Of a stretch of 54,639 nucleotides of DNA, positions 8,445-16,302 are shown one piece after another (the first letter of the stretch is position 1; each line of letters begins with the position of its first letter). This DNA is from Lentisphaerota bacterium (GTDB lineage Bacteria; Verrucomicrobiota; Lentisphaeria; Victivallales; Victivallaceae): NCBI GenBank assembly GCA_015061815.1, contig SUVW01000019.1, positions 1-54,639 on the forward strand. Direction: 5' to 3'. A program made the translations under genes and the position numbers. The notes beneath the pieces were generated by a model. That model had not been told where the DNA came from, ran no database searches, and saw only the letters and a list, made by a program, of their open reading frames with translations.

Positions 8445-9071
8445 GTGAAAAAGGTATTTTTTGGCGGAAGTTTCGATCCGCCGCATAACGGCCATCTGGG
8501 CATCGCCAAAGCGGCTCTGGCTTCCGGAAAATGCAGCCATGTCGTCTGGTTTCCGGCTGCAGATCCGCCGCACAAACGAAACTGTAAACGCGCTCCTTTT
8601 ACGGATCGTATGAATATGGTAAAACTGCTGATCAACGGCAGAAACGACATGAGTGTTTCCGACTTTGAAAGTACATTGCCCTTTTCCCCCACCTACACTG
8701 TCGATGTGCTTGAGGCTCTGAAGCGATTTACCGGCGAGGATTATCAACTGCTGATCGGAGCGGACAGTCTGCTCGAACTGCACACCTGGCATAACGCCGG
8801 ACTTCTGGTTGAGAAAACAGATTTTATTATTTACCCCCGCCAGGGCGCGACAGTAACAGAAACCGAACTTCTGCGGCATTGGGATAAAACCACAGTACAA
8901 AAACTGCTGTCTTCCATGATTTCCGGAACTTTTTTTGAAATATCTTCAACAGAAGTAAGAAAATCAATGGAAAAAAATGCTTTCAGGCATCATATTATAG
9001 AAAGTGACGGTTTTTCACGGGATATAATTGAATATATCCGGGAACACCATCTGTATGAACTTGAACAATGA
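8445..9071 (+). CDS. nadD: Nicotinate-nucleotide adenylyltransferase
   Basis: A 208-aa enzyme that adenylates nicotinate mononucleotide in NAD synthesis. The nucleotidyltransferase motif GGSFDPPHNGH is at residues 5-15 and the ISSTEVRKS motif is in the C-terminal third. Start is GTG at 8445, with AAGGAT six bases upstream; no in-frame ATG exists nearby. It is followed after 25 bases by rsfS, a frequent bacterial pairing. Confidence 0.95.
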   Translation: MKKVFFGGSFDPPHNGHLGIAKAALASGKCSHVVWFPAADPPHKRNCKRAPFTDRMNMVKLLINGRNDMSVSDFESTLPFSPTYTVDVLEALKRFTGEDYQLLIGADSLLELHTWHNAGLLVEKTDFIIYPRQGATVTETELLRHWDKTTVQKLLSSMISGTFFEISSTEVRKSMEKNAFRHHIIESDGFSRDIIEYIREHHLYELEQ

Positions 9072-9096
9072 TCTCTGTTTTTTTGAAAGGAATATT

Positions 9097-9450
9097 ATGA
9101 TAACTGAACAGGAACGGGTGGCTAACGCAAAAAAATTAGCTGATTTCTGTATTCAATGCGCCGAAGATAAAAAAGCGGAAGACCCCGTTTTGATCAAACT
9201 TCCGGAAACATCGGGTGTCGCAGATTACTTTGTTGTGGTAACTGCCAATTCCGAACCGCATCTGCTGGCACTGTCGCACCATATTGAGCGTCAGGTGCGG
9301 GATGTTTTCCAACTCCGGGTAATTTCCGGAGAAGAGGGAAATCCCGGCGGCTGGGTGCTGTTGGACTTCAATGATGTCATTGTTCATCTGATGCTTCCGG
9401 AAATCCGGGAAAAGTATCAGCTTGAGCATCTCTGGGGCAAAAGCAAATAA
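9097..9450 (+). CDS. rsfS: Ribosomal silencing factor RsfS
   Basis: A 117-aa protein of the RsfS/Iojap family, which binds ribosomal protein L14 and blocks subunit joining when nutrients are scarce. The fold signatures are IKLPETSGVADYFVVVTAN and GGWVLLDFNDVIVHLM, and the C-terminus is YQLEHLWGKSK. AAAGGAATATT precedes the ATG at 9097; a longer frame starting inside nadD is not needed. The gene lies directly behind nadD in the same direction. Confidence 0.95.
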   Translation: MITEQERVANAKKLADFCIQCAEDKKAEDPVLIKLPETSGVADYFVVVTANSEPHLLALSHHIERQVRDVFQLRVISGEEGNPGGWVLLDFNDVIVHLMLPEIREKYQLEHLWGKSK

Positions 9451-9472
9451 TTTCATCCGGTTGTCTTGAGTT

Positions 9473-10105
9473 ATGCCAGAGTATTCAAATTGGGATGAAT
9501 TTCAATGGGAAACTGAAATCAGACGGCATGAAAACAGTGTCGCTGATTTTTTTCAGGGGCTCGTGTATTGTCTTGATCTGCCGATAGATAATTCACCGGC
9601 AGGATGGAATAATACTGCGGTTCAGGACCCGGTGACTGCCAGTGACAACATTGATCAATTCACCCAATGGTCACAGGATGAGATGGAATATGAAGACATC
9701 GAACTTTCGCGTATGTACGAGCATCGTCATCCCATAATATTTTCCTGTGTTGATGCATTGGACCAATTAGCTGCCGAATGGAATCAATTTGCGGTAACGC
9801 TGCATGACTGCAAACTCCAAAAAACTTCATTAGCTGTCAGTTGCGCTTTTGCAAAACTGCTGGCCAGAACCGCAGATTTCACCGAACCATCCGCCAGATT
9901 GAATTCTGTTGCTCTGTTGGTATCTCTGGGAAAAAGAACCCTGACAGATATCGCAGATCTATTGATCCGGCTGGATAATTTTTCCCGGCTCATTCCGGAA
10001 GAAAAAAGTGTTATTACAGGTTTCCGTCAAAAACTGATGCTGCTGAGAGATCAGCTTATCGACAGACTTTTTGAACTGCGCAACTCCGACGAACCGCCCT
10101 TTTGA
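9473..10105 (+). CDS. Conserved-looking protein of unknown function
   Basis: A 210-aa soluble, mostly helical protein that I do not recognise. The N-terminal third is acidic and aromatic (WDEFQWETEIRRHE). The rest consists of long amphipathic helices, for example SLAVSCAFAKLLARTADF and SALLVSLGKRTLTDIADLLIRL-like segments. There is no signal peptide or membrane segment. It starts 22 bases after rsfS with only a weak TTGAG ribosome site, suggesting translation as part of the nadD-rsfS transcript. It ends 15 bases before the convergent marR gene. Normal GC content and codon use argue for a real gene. Confidence 0.7.
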   Translation: MPEYSNWDEFQWETEIRRHENSVADFFQGLVYCLDLPIDNSPAGWNNTAVQDPVTASDNIDQFTQWSQDEMEYEDIELSRMYEHRHPIIFSCVDALDQLAAEWNQFAVTLHDCKLQKTSLAVSCAFAKLLARTADFTEPSARLNSVALLVSLGKRTLTDIADLLIRLDNFSRLIPEEKSVITGFRQKLMLLRDQLIDRLFELRNSDEPPF

Positions 10106-10120
10106 ACCGATAAAAACATC

Positions 10121-10594
10121 TTACTTATTATCATTGCATGATGATGCAAAAGAGAGTTTGTCGACCAGCCCCCGGCAAAACCGGACAGTCAACTTAAAAA
10201 GCAAATGCTGATCTTCTTCACTCAATTCAGAGAGTGCTTCCAACTCACATTGCGCAATCGTATTCAGCACTTCTGTACACACCTGACGCCCGGAATCGGT
10301 AAGCCGGATGATTTTTTTGCGGCGATCGGTAGGATGAAATTCCCGGATGACCAGCCCCTGTTCCTCTAAATCATTGAGTACTACGGTCATTGATTGCCGC
10401 AACAATTTGGCTTCATCAGCCAAAACAGCAGGTTCCACTCCCGCCGGATGTTCAGACAGACATTCAAAAGCCCAAATCATATTCAGCGAAAGATTGCGGC
10501 TGTGCGCAAGTTTTGAATAAGCAACATCAGTTTGCTTCCAAGCTGAAAAACAAGCTTTGAGCCACTGCTGCTGTTTTTGTCTGGCAACTGCCAT
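10121..10594 (-). CDS. MarR-family transcriptional regulator
   Basis: A 157-aa winged-helix regulator. The recognition region reads AVLADEAKLLRQSMTVVLNDLEEQGLVIREF, followed by the wing signature HPTDRRKKIIRLTDSGRQ, which is diagnostic of MarR proteins. TTGGAG lies six bases before the ATG at 10594. A 36-bp palindrome just upstream covers its own presumed promoter, so autoregulation is likely. The neighbouring aminotransferase operon ends upstream on the same strand and has no obvious operator of its own. The ligand is unknown. Confidence 0.9.
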   Translation of the reverse strand: MAVARQKQQQWLKACFSAWKQTDVAYSKLAHSRNLSLNMIWAFECLSEHPAGVEPAVLADEAKLLRQSMTVVLNDLEEQGLVIREFHPTDRRKKIIRLTDSGRQVCTEVLNTIAQCELEALSELSEEDQHLLFKLTVRFCRGLVDKLSFASSCNDNK

Positions 10595-10612
10595 AATTTA
10601 CTCCAAAATAAA

Positions 10613-10648
10613 CATCCATATCATAACTGTCATGTTATAATATGGATG
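10613..10648. promoter_or_regulatory. Nested palindrome: probable MarR operator
   Basis: Outer arms CATCCATAT/ATATGGATG (10613-10621, 10640-10648) enclose inner arms ATAAC/GTTAT around TGTCAT. It lies 19 bases upstream of the marR start. The minus strand carries TATGAT and the plus strand TATAAT inside it, so a bound dimer would occlude transcription. ATAAC...GTTAT dyads of this kind are usual for MarR sites. Confidence 0.65.
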
Positions 10649-10695
10649 CATTTATATTATTTTGCAAATTAATTCGCCGGAAAATCCATATTTTT

Positions 10696-12057
10696 TCAGC
10701 GGTTAAAATGTTTCATCGCAGCCTGAATAGCCTGACGCAGATAGTTCAAAACCATATCCAGCTCTTCATCAGAAATGACCAGCGGCGGTGCGATCACCAG
10801 CATATTGCCGTTATTACGCAGGATCATGCCGTGCTCATAACACCAATCGCGGATAAAAACACCATATTCTTCTTTAAGTTTGGTACGTTTTTCACGATCA
10901 TCCATAAGTTCGATAGCCCAGAGAGTACCCATCCCCTGAATATCGCCGACAACATCAAACTCATAAAGTTCAGTGAGTTTGGCGCGAATCTTCTTATCCA
11001 GTTCCGCTGCACGCTCAACCAGTTTTTCACGTTCAAAAATCTCAAGGTTGGCAAGTGCCGCTGCGCAGCTGATGCCGTGACCCCCGAAAGTACTGCCGCT
11101 GCGAAATTCTTTGCCGGGAGCACTGAATGCAGAAGCGATCTTCTGAGTGGTGATGCAGGCTCCAAGCGGAGCATAACCGCTGGTGATGGATTTACTGACA
11201 TCCAAAATATCCGGAGTAACACCGAAGTGTTCACAGGCAAACCATTTGCCGGTTTTCCCGAAGCCGGTCTGGACTTCATCAAAAATCAGAAGAATACCGT
11301 ATTTGTCGCAAAGTTCACGGACTCCCTGCAGATAACCTTTCGGGGGAACCGGATAACCACTGTTGCTGCCGGGAAGCGGGTCCATAAGGATCGCGGCAAC
11401 GGTATCAGGACCTTCTGAAACGACGATGCGTTCCAATTCCTTCAAACACGCCAACTTGCATTCCGGATGACGCAGCCCCATTTCACATTCGCTGCATTTG
11501 ACTTGAGGAGCGAAAATACTGCCGGGCATCAACGGCTCGACTGGTTCACGCAAGGCGCAAAAACCGGTCCAGCTGGTTGCGGCCAGCGTAGTACCATGAT
11601 AACTGCCCCGGCGGGAAATAACTTTGTAACGGCCTTTCTGTCCGGTCTGCCAGAAATATTGACGGGCCATTTTCACAGCCGTTTCATTGGCCTCACTGCC
11701 GCTGTTGAGAAAGAAGGTAACTTCAAGATCCCCGGGGGCGATCTCTGCAAGTTTTTCAGCCAATCTGACCAGAGGAGCGGAAAATCCGTCATGATAGTTC
11801 GGGAAAAACTCCAAATCTTTGAGCTGTTCATCGATAGCCAGACGGATCTCTTCCCGACCATGACCAACCGCACAAGTGATCAAATTGGAAAAAGTGTCGA
11901 TAAATTCGTTGCCGTCGATATCAGTAATGCGGCATCCTTTTCCCTTGGTAAAAATCTTCACCCCTTTGTCGAGGTCAGCATTATCCATCCAGTGACCGAG
12001 TACATGCTTGCGGGCACTGACTTTCAAGCGGGCTTTTTCGGCATCTGTAAAATTCAT
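10696..12057 (-). CDS. Class III PLP-dependent aminotransferase
   Basis: A 453-aa fold-type I enzyme of the class III (omega-amino acid, ornithine or GABA type) aminotransferases. Visible features are [28 protein letters not shown], the Asp-containing [19 protein letters not shown], and the PLP lysine in [16 protein letters not shown] Cys-rich [13 protein letters not shown] stretch occurs where many members carry a similar loop. AGGTGG precedes the start. It follows the DegT-family aminotransferase by 30 bases, so two different PLP aminotransferases are co-expressed. Donor and acceptor cannot be told from sequence. Confidence 0.9.
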   Translation of the reverse strand: MNFTDAEKARLKVSARKHVLGHWMDNADLDKGVKIFTKGKGCRITDIDGNEFIDTFSNLITCAVGHGREEIRLAIDEQLKDLEFFPNYHDGFSAPLVRLAEKLAEIAPGDLEVTFFLNSGSEANETAVKMARQYFWQTGQKGRYKVISRRGSYHGTTLAATSWTGFCALREPVEPLMPGSIFAPQVKCSECEMGLRHPECKLACLKELERIVVSEGPDTVAAILMDPLPGSNSGYPVPPKGYLQGVRELCDKYGILLIFDEVQTGFGKTGKWFACEHFGVTPDILDVSKSITSGYAPLGACITTQKIASAFSAPGKEFRSGSTFGGHGISCAAALANLEIFEREKLVERAAELDKKIRAKLTELYEFDVVGDIQGMGTLWAIELMDDREKRTKLKEEYGVFIRDWCYEHGMILRNNGNMLVIAPPLVISDEELDMVLNYLRQAIQAAMKHFNR

Positions 12058-12087
12058 TTTTCCACCTTTCTGTAAATAATTTTGAGT

Positions 12088-13350
12088 TTATTTCATATAT
12101 GCTTTGGCGACCTTATTGAAAGCAGCCACATATTTTTCCAGATGACAGATATCATAATTCGGGTGCGCAAAGAAAGAAATGGTTCTTTCGGCCAGCCATT
12201 TGGCTACCGGACAATCTACTTTGCTGTAATCCATCGCTTTGGCAGCCGGAGTATTGAAAGGATAATTGTCAGGACCGATACCATTTTTCTGCTGCAATGT
12301 GTCTTCCTTATACAACTCCGGCCACAATGCGCTGAAAACCGGCACGCCTTCGGCAGACACCGCCGCAATGAATTGTTTTATCGACACGGTCAACCGGTCA
12401 ACATCCAACGCAAACGGGACCCACCAGAAAGAGTTTTTGCGTTCTTCACTGTCAAACGGACAAACCTTGACCAGCGGATGATCTTTCAAAGCATTGATCA
12501 GGTATTCACCGTTTCTTCTGCGCAACGGCAGGTTCCAGGAGTCCATACGTTCCAATTCGCAGGAGCCGATCAAAGACTGAATTTCTGTCATACGATAGTT
12601 GCAGCCGATACGGTTATGGACATACAAACGGCGGTGTTCTTCACTGATCATATCCAATCCGTTACTGGTATCAAAACCGAAATCACGCAACGAAAAACAG
12701 GTTTCAAAAATATTTTTATCATTGGTGATGATCGCACCACCCTCACCGCCGGTGGTCAGATGTTTGGTGTGGCAAAGGTTGTAGCAACCGACATCAGCGA
12801 TCGTACCGGTCTTTTTACCATTGTAAACACCGCCGAAACATTCGGTGCAGTCTTCCAGAACACGCAGACCGTGCTTCCGGGCGATCTCCATGATCGGTCC
12901 CATGTCTGTCACAATACCGTACATGTGAGAAACCACGATAGCTCTTGTGCGTTCAGTAATTTTTTCTTCAATACGTTCAGGGTCAAGAGTATGAGAATAA
13001 TCCACATCGGAAAAGACCGGCAGAGCTCCCAACTGAAGGATCGCAAATACCGGAGGGAAATAGATATAGCAGGGACAGATGACTTCATCGCCGGGAATAA
13101 CTCCCAAAGCAGATAAAGCCATATGAACTGCACCATATTCGTTGACCGTACTTACGCAATATTTTGCCTGATGCCATTCTGCAAGTTCTTTTTCAAATTT
13201 TTTGCCGTAAGGACCGCTCCAGTAATTCAACTTCGCAGTACGCAAAGGTTCAGCCAGCATCTGATATGTTTTTTCAGAATACACTGGCCACAACGGAAAA
13301 GATTCCGTATTCAATGCCGCACCGCCCTCAATCGCTAATTTGTCAGACAT
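12088..13350 (-). CDS. DegT/DnrJ/EryC1/StrS-family aminotransferase
   Basis: A 420-aa PLP enzyme of the DegT/StrS family, whose members aminate keto-sugars or cyclitols. The PLP lysine lies in CHTKHLTTGGEGGAIITND. The substrate-loop region AKYCVSTVNEYGAVHMAL and the ECFGG motif (VLEDCTECFGGVYNGK) match the family. The protein is longer than typical sugar aminotransferases (about 370 aa) and resembles the AHBA-synthase or deoxy-inosose-aminotransferase branch. ATG at 13350 is preferred to an upstream ATG at 13416. It heads a two-gene unit with the class III aminotransferase, hinting at synthesis or catabolism of an amino-sugar or amino-polyol. Confidence 0.88.
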   Translation of the reverse strand: MSDKLAIEGGAALNTESFPLWPVYSEKTYQMLAEPLRTAKLNYWSGPYGKKFEKELAEWHQAKYCVSTVNEYGAVHMALSALGVIPGDEVICPCYIYFPPVFAILQLGALPVFSDVDYSHTLDPERIEEKITERTRAIVVSHMYGIVTDMGPIMEIARKHGLRVLEDCTECFGGVYNGKKTGTIADVGCYNLCHTKHLTTGGEGGAIITNDKNIFETCFSLRDFGFDTSNGLDMISEEHRRLYVHNRIGCNYRMTEIQSLIGSCELERMDSWNLPLRRRNGEYLINALKDHPLVKVCPFDSEERKNSFWWVPFALDVDRLTVSIKQFIAAVSAEGVPVFSALWPELYKEDTLQQKNGIGPDNYPFNTPAAKAMDYSKVDCPVAKWLAERTISFFAHPNYDICHLEKYVAAFNKVAKAYMK

Positions 13351-13617
13351 TTCGCACTCACTTTCTTTATTTAAGGTTAATATATTCAAATGCAACAGCC
13401 CTTCTGCTGCACACAACCATCCTTATGCCGATGACAGATTCATCACTCCGGCATTAATTAACTTAATTTTTTGTCACACATCATCAAAAATTAGTAAATT
13501 GCATTTATTATAAACGCTGTTTACTATAAGTTGTGAATAATATACAGTTGATTTATAAAAAATGCAAATGGCCGATTTGTTTTTTTTGATTTTTTGTATC
13601 GTGCGACATGTAAAACT

Positions 13618-13651
13618 AAACGCACGCTGCTGAAAAAAGCTGCGTGCGTTT
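13618..13651 (-). terminator. Hairpin, second of a tandem pair
   Basis: AAACGCACGC (13618-13627) pairs with GCGTGCGTTT (13642-13651), with a short inner helix and a small A-rich loop. On the minus strand it follows the 13658-13694 hairpin and is followed by AGTTTTAC, so it can act as the downstream terminator for the transporter gene. Confidence 0.6.
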
Positions 13652-13657
13652 ACGGTA

Positions 13658-13694
13658 CAGATTCTGCCGGCAAGTAATTCACCGGCAGAATCTG
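13658..13694 (-). terminator. Perfect 13-bp stem, first of a tandem pair
   Basis: CAGATTCTGCCGG (13658-13670) is perfectly complementary to 13682-13694 around an 11-base loop. It lies 41 bases past the transporter stop codon on the minus strand. There is no T-run directly after it, so it may be an mRNA 3'-end stabiliser acting with the second hairpin. Confidence 0.6.
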
Positions 13695-13734
13695 ATCAAA
13701 GGTAAAAACGGAAAAATCACATATATGTATGAAT

Positions 13735-14655
13735 TCAGAAGCAAATTCCGGCTGCGCCGAACAGACAGAGTATCAATGCTCCGATTTGAACCACCGTGCG
13801 CTTCTCATGCAGAAAGATTATCGAATACAATTCAAAAAAAATCAAACAGGAACAGACCATTATCGGATACGCGATAGCACCGGCATTCGCTTTCACCAGC
13901 ATATTCATTCCCGGAAAAAGAAACAGAAAAGAAGAAAGCAGGTTTGCCGAACTGCCAAACACCCCCAGACGCCAAACCTGACGGTCGAAAAGCTGCCGAC
14001 GCACGACTTGGAAAAATCTGCGCAAATTCATAAAGCGGTAAATAAAACACCCGATCAACACCCCCAGAGCAAAACCATTAGTCCGCCAAATCGAGGTTAT
14101 AGCATCCGCTGAAGCAAAATATGATGGCAGATTGGAAAGACACTGACTTATCCCGGTTACACCGAAAGCAATCAGTGCCAGCAACTTCCATTTACTGCTG
14201 CCGGGCTCCCTGTCTCCACTTGTTCCCAAAAGTATCAAACTGATTATCACCAGCAGGAACCCAGTTCCGCGCATCATTTGAAGCGGCACACCGAAAAAAG
14301 TGATCCCCATAATAAAGGGGAATACAAATCCGGACTGGATAATTGTCCAGACTATCCCATTGGGGCCGCGCTGCATTGCTTTGGACATTATTTCCAGCTG
14401 CAAATAATTGACCACACCGCAGACAACCTGCAAACCGAATCCGATTCCCCATCCGGCCGCTGTTGCCCGGGGGATTCCGGAAAACACTGCAATTACCAAA
14501 CTGATAAAAAATTCTATCCCGGTACAGATAAAAAGCAAACCGGTCACGTCTATCCCCAGTTTAGGGGCCTTACCCATCAAATAACCGAATACAGTCCAAC
14601 TCAAGCCGACCATCGTCATAGCAACGATGCCGAAAAAAAGATTCATCCCATCCAT
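13735..14655 (-). CDS. DMT-superfamily (RhaT/EamA-like) transporter
   Basis: A 306-aa integral inner-membrane protein with about ten hydrophobic segments. It begins NLFFGIVAMTMVGLSWTVFGYLMGKAPK and ends with the paired helix near VQIGALILCLFGAAGICF. Its organisation resembles the RhaT/GRP branch of the drug/metabolite transporter superfamily, suggesting uptake or export of a sugar or other metabolite. TATAAT ends just before ATG 14655, and another in-frame ATG lies at 14646. It is 29 bases downstream of the CPA2 antiporter gene, so readthrough and internal initiation are both possible. Two hairpins follow it. Confidence 0.78.
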   Translation of the reverse strand: MDGMNLFFGIVAMTMVGLSWTVFGYLMGKAPKLGIDVTGLLFICTGIEFFISLVIAVFSGIPRATAAGWGIGFGLQVVCGVVNYLQLEIMSKAMQRGPNGIVWTIIQSGFVFPFIMGITFFGVPLQMMRGTGFLLVIISLILLGTSGDREPGSSKWKLLALIAFGVTGISQCLSNLPSYFASADAITSIWRTNGFALGVLIGCFIYRFMNLRRFFQVVRRQLFDRQVWRLGVFGSSANLLSSFLFLFPGMNMLVKANAGAIAYPIMVCSCLIFFELYSIIFLHEKRTVVQIGALILCLFGAAGICF

Positions 14656-14684
14656 ATTATACAGTTTGCACTACACTCTAAAAT

Positions 14685-16052
14685 TCACAAAAGAGAATCT
14701 TCTTTAACGACACCTGGAACCGGGACATCGGTTTCTTCAAAACTTTTCTTATTGCATGCCAGAACCAAACGCACCAACGATGGGATCGGCAATGTGGTCA
14801 CGATTGAAAGAATTATGATCGCATTGAAAAAGTTATCATTCAGCAATCCCAAATCTTTACCGATAGCAGCTGCCGCCAATGTTGCCGATAATTGCGGCAC
14901 CGTCATCAATCCGGCAGCGATCCCCTGGGCATTATTGAATCCGCACAGCCGCATGGCTGTAAAACCGGAAGATAATTTACTCAAAAACAATCCGATCACA
15001 GTCAAAATCACGATCAGCCAACTGCCTGAATTCTGAAATGCGGTAAAATCGGTTTTCATACCGATGGAAACAAACAAAAACGGAATAAGGAAACCATAAC
15101 CGATACTTTCCATGCGTTTGAAAAGCAGCATATCGCGCTGTTGAACCACTTGCGACAACCCCAATCCCGCAATAAATGCTCCAACTACAAGATTGATGCC
15201 CAGCAGTTCACCGATGATCACAGTGGTCAGGATCACCAGCATTACAAAGGTTATCAACACATCTTCATTCGGTTTAAAGTATTTCAAAAGCAATTTACCG
15301 GAAAAGTAAACTGCCGTCATCGACACCACCAGATATGCCAATACGATCATAAGAAAAACCGGAACAAAACTGTTGCCGAAAAAGTCCCCGCTCACATGAT
15401 CGAAAATCGAAAGCGTTCCGCTTACCACCGAATGGGATATCTGCAACGATTGCCGATGCAGCTGTACACTTACTGCCAGCAATATGATACTGGCGATATC
15501 TGTAATAACGGTTGAAATCAACACAGCTGCTCCAAATCTGGTCTTGCTCAATTTCAAATCACGCATGACCGGGAAAACGATTCCAACGGAGTGTGAAGCA
15601 AAAAGAGATGCATAAAGCAGTTTTCCCGCCAGATCATCCGGTTCAAAATACCAGAACACCCAGTAACCGGCAATTGCGGGAATCAAAAAAGTAAATATAC
15701 TCAATGTAATCACCGGAGTGCGCACCGACTTGATCAACTTGAAATCAGCTTCCATACCGGCAAGTGCCATCAGCAGCATCAATCCCAAAGAACCGAGGGA
15801 ATTTATAACTACATTAAAACTTTCCTGCGTCTGAACAGCTGTCTGCACTTCCTGCCCCGGGGTTCCGAGAAAACTCAACGCCCGCGAAATGATCCCCACC
15901 AAATCAATCCCGATTCCGGTCGGCCCGATCAACATACCTACGATCAACAGAGAAATCACAGTGGGAATATGAAATTTACGCAGCACAAAAGGAACCAGTC
16001 CCATCATCCCGGTAAAGGCGAAAAAAAGTATCAAAAAAGCTCCATCACTCAT
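14685..16052 (-). CDS. CPA2-family cation:proton antiporter (Kef/NapA type)
   Basis: A 455-aa polytopic membrane protein with 12-13 predicted helices. It carries the CPA2 signatures LRKFHIPTVISLLIVGMLIGPTG near the N-terminus and LVVGAFIAGLGLSQ in the middle. An ion-site acidic residue is visible as TD in STVITDIASIILLA, where electrogenic NapA enzymes have DD, so a K+/H+ or electroneutral Na+/H+ exchange is more likely. There is no C-terminal RCK/TrkA domain, so it is not a full KefB/C. GCAGGAGAG precedes the ATG. It has its own promoter, divergent from the helicase gene. Confidence 0.88.
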   Translation of the reverse strand: MSDGAFLILFFAFTGMMGLVPFVLRKFHIPTVISLLIVGMLIGPTGIGIDLVGIISRALSFLGTPGQEVQTAVQTQESFNVVINSLGSLGLMLLMALAGMEADFKLIKSVRTPVITLSIFTFLIPAIAGYWVFWYFEPDDLAGKLLYASLFASHSVGIVFPVMRDLKLSKTRFGAAVLISTVITDIASIILLAVSVQLHRQSLQISHSVVSGTLSIFDHVSGDFFGNSFVPVFLMIVLAYLVVSMTAVYFSGKLLLKYFKPNEDVLITFVMLVILTTVIIGELLGINLVVGAFIAGLGLSQVVQQRDMLLFKRMESIGYGFLIPFLFVSIGMKTDFTAFQNSGSWLIVILTVIGLFLSKLSSGFTAMRLCGFNNAQGIAAGLMTVPQLSATLAAAAIGKDLGLLNDNFFNAIIILSIVTTLPIPSLVRLVLACNKKSFEETDVPVPGVVKEDSLL

Positions 16053-16103
16053 AAAAAAACTCTCCTGCAGCGATGTTTCATTACATTCAATTGATTTGAA
16101 TAT

Positions 16104-16131
16104 AATATAGGCCGGATTTAAAAAAAATCAA
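16104..16131 (-). promoter_or_regulatory. Promoter of the antiporter gene
   Basis: Minus-strand TTGATT (16131-16126), 16-bp spacer, TATATT (16109-16104), about 50 bases upstream of the antiporter ATG. Confidence 0.6.
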
Positions 16132-16181
16132 CCTGAATAAAAAATTTCACAACGGTTATTAAAGAAAATTTATTCAATAAA

Positions 16182-16210
16182 TTGTTTTTATCGGATTTCA
16201 GGTGTATATT
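16182..16210 (+). promoter_or_regulatory. Promoter of the DEAD-box helicase gene
   Basis: TTGTTT (16182-16187), 17-bp spacer, TATATT (16205-16210). This predicts a leader of about 85 bases before ATG 16303, which would be in keeping with the long leaders of cold-induced helicase genes. Confidence 0.6.
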
Positions 16211-16302
16211 ATCAAGATTTTACTCCGACACCAGAGAAAAATGATAAAAGTTATTAAAAAGTTTTGAAATCATCTTATCAAAAAAGACAAAAGTGAAAGA
16301 AT

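Larger units (their letters stand above)
13351..13734. other. Intergenic region with operator-like dyad and two hairpins
   Basis: A 384-base AT-rich gap between the DegT-family gene and the transporter gene, both on the minus strand. It contains an imperfect dyad around TAAACGCTGTTTA (about 13510-13525) that may be a regulator site for the aminotransferase genes, and the tandem hairpins listed separately. No coding sequence or tRNA is seen. Confidence 0.6.

Noticed and set aside
11467..12075. 202-codon plus-strand frame opposite the class III aminotransferase gene
   Set aside because: Antisense shadow without start signals.
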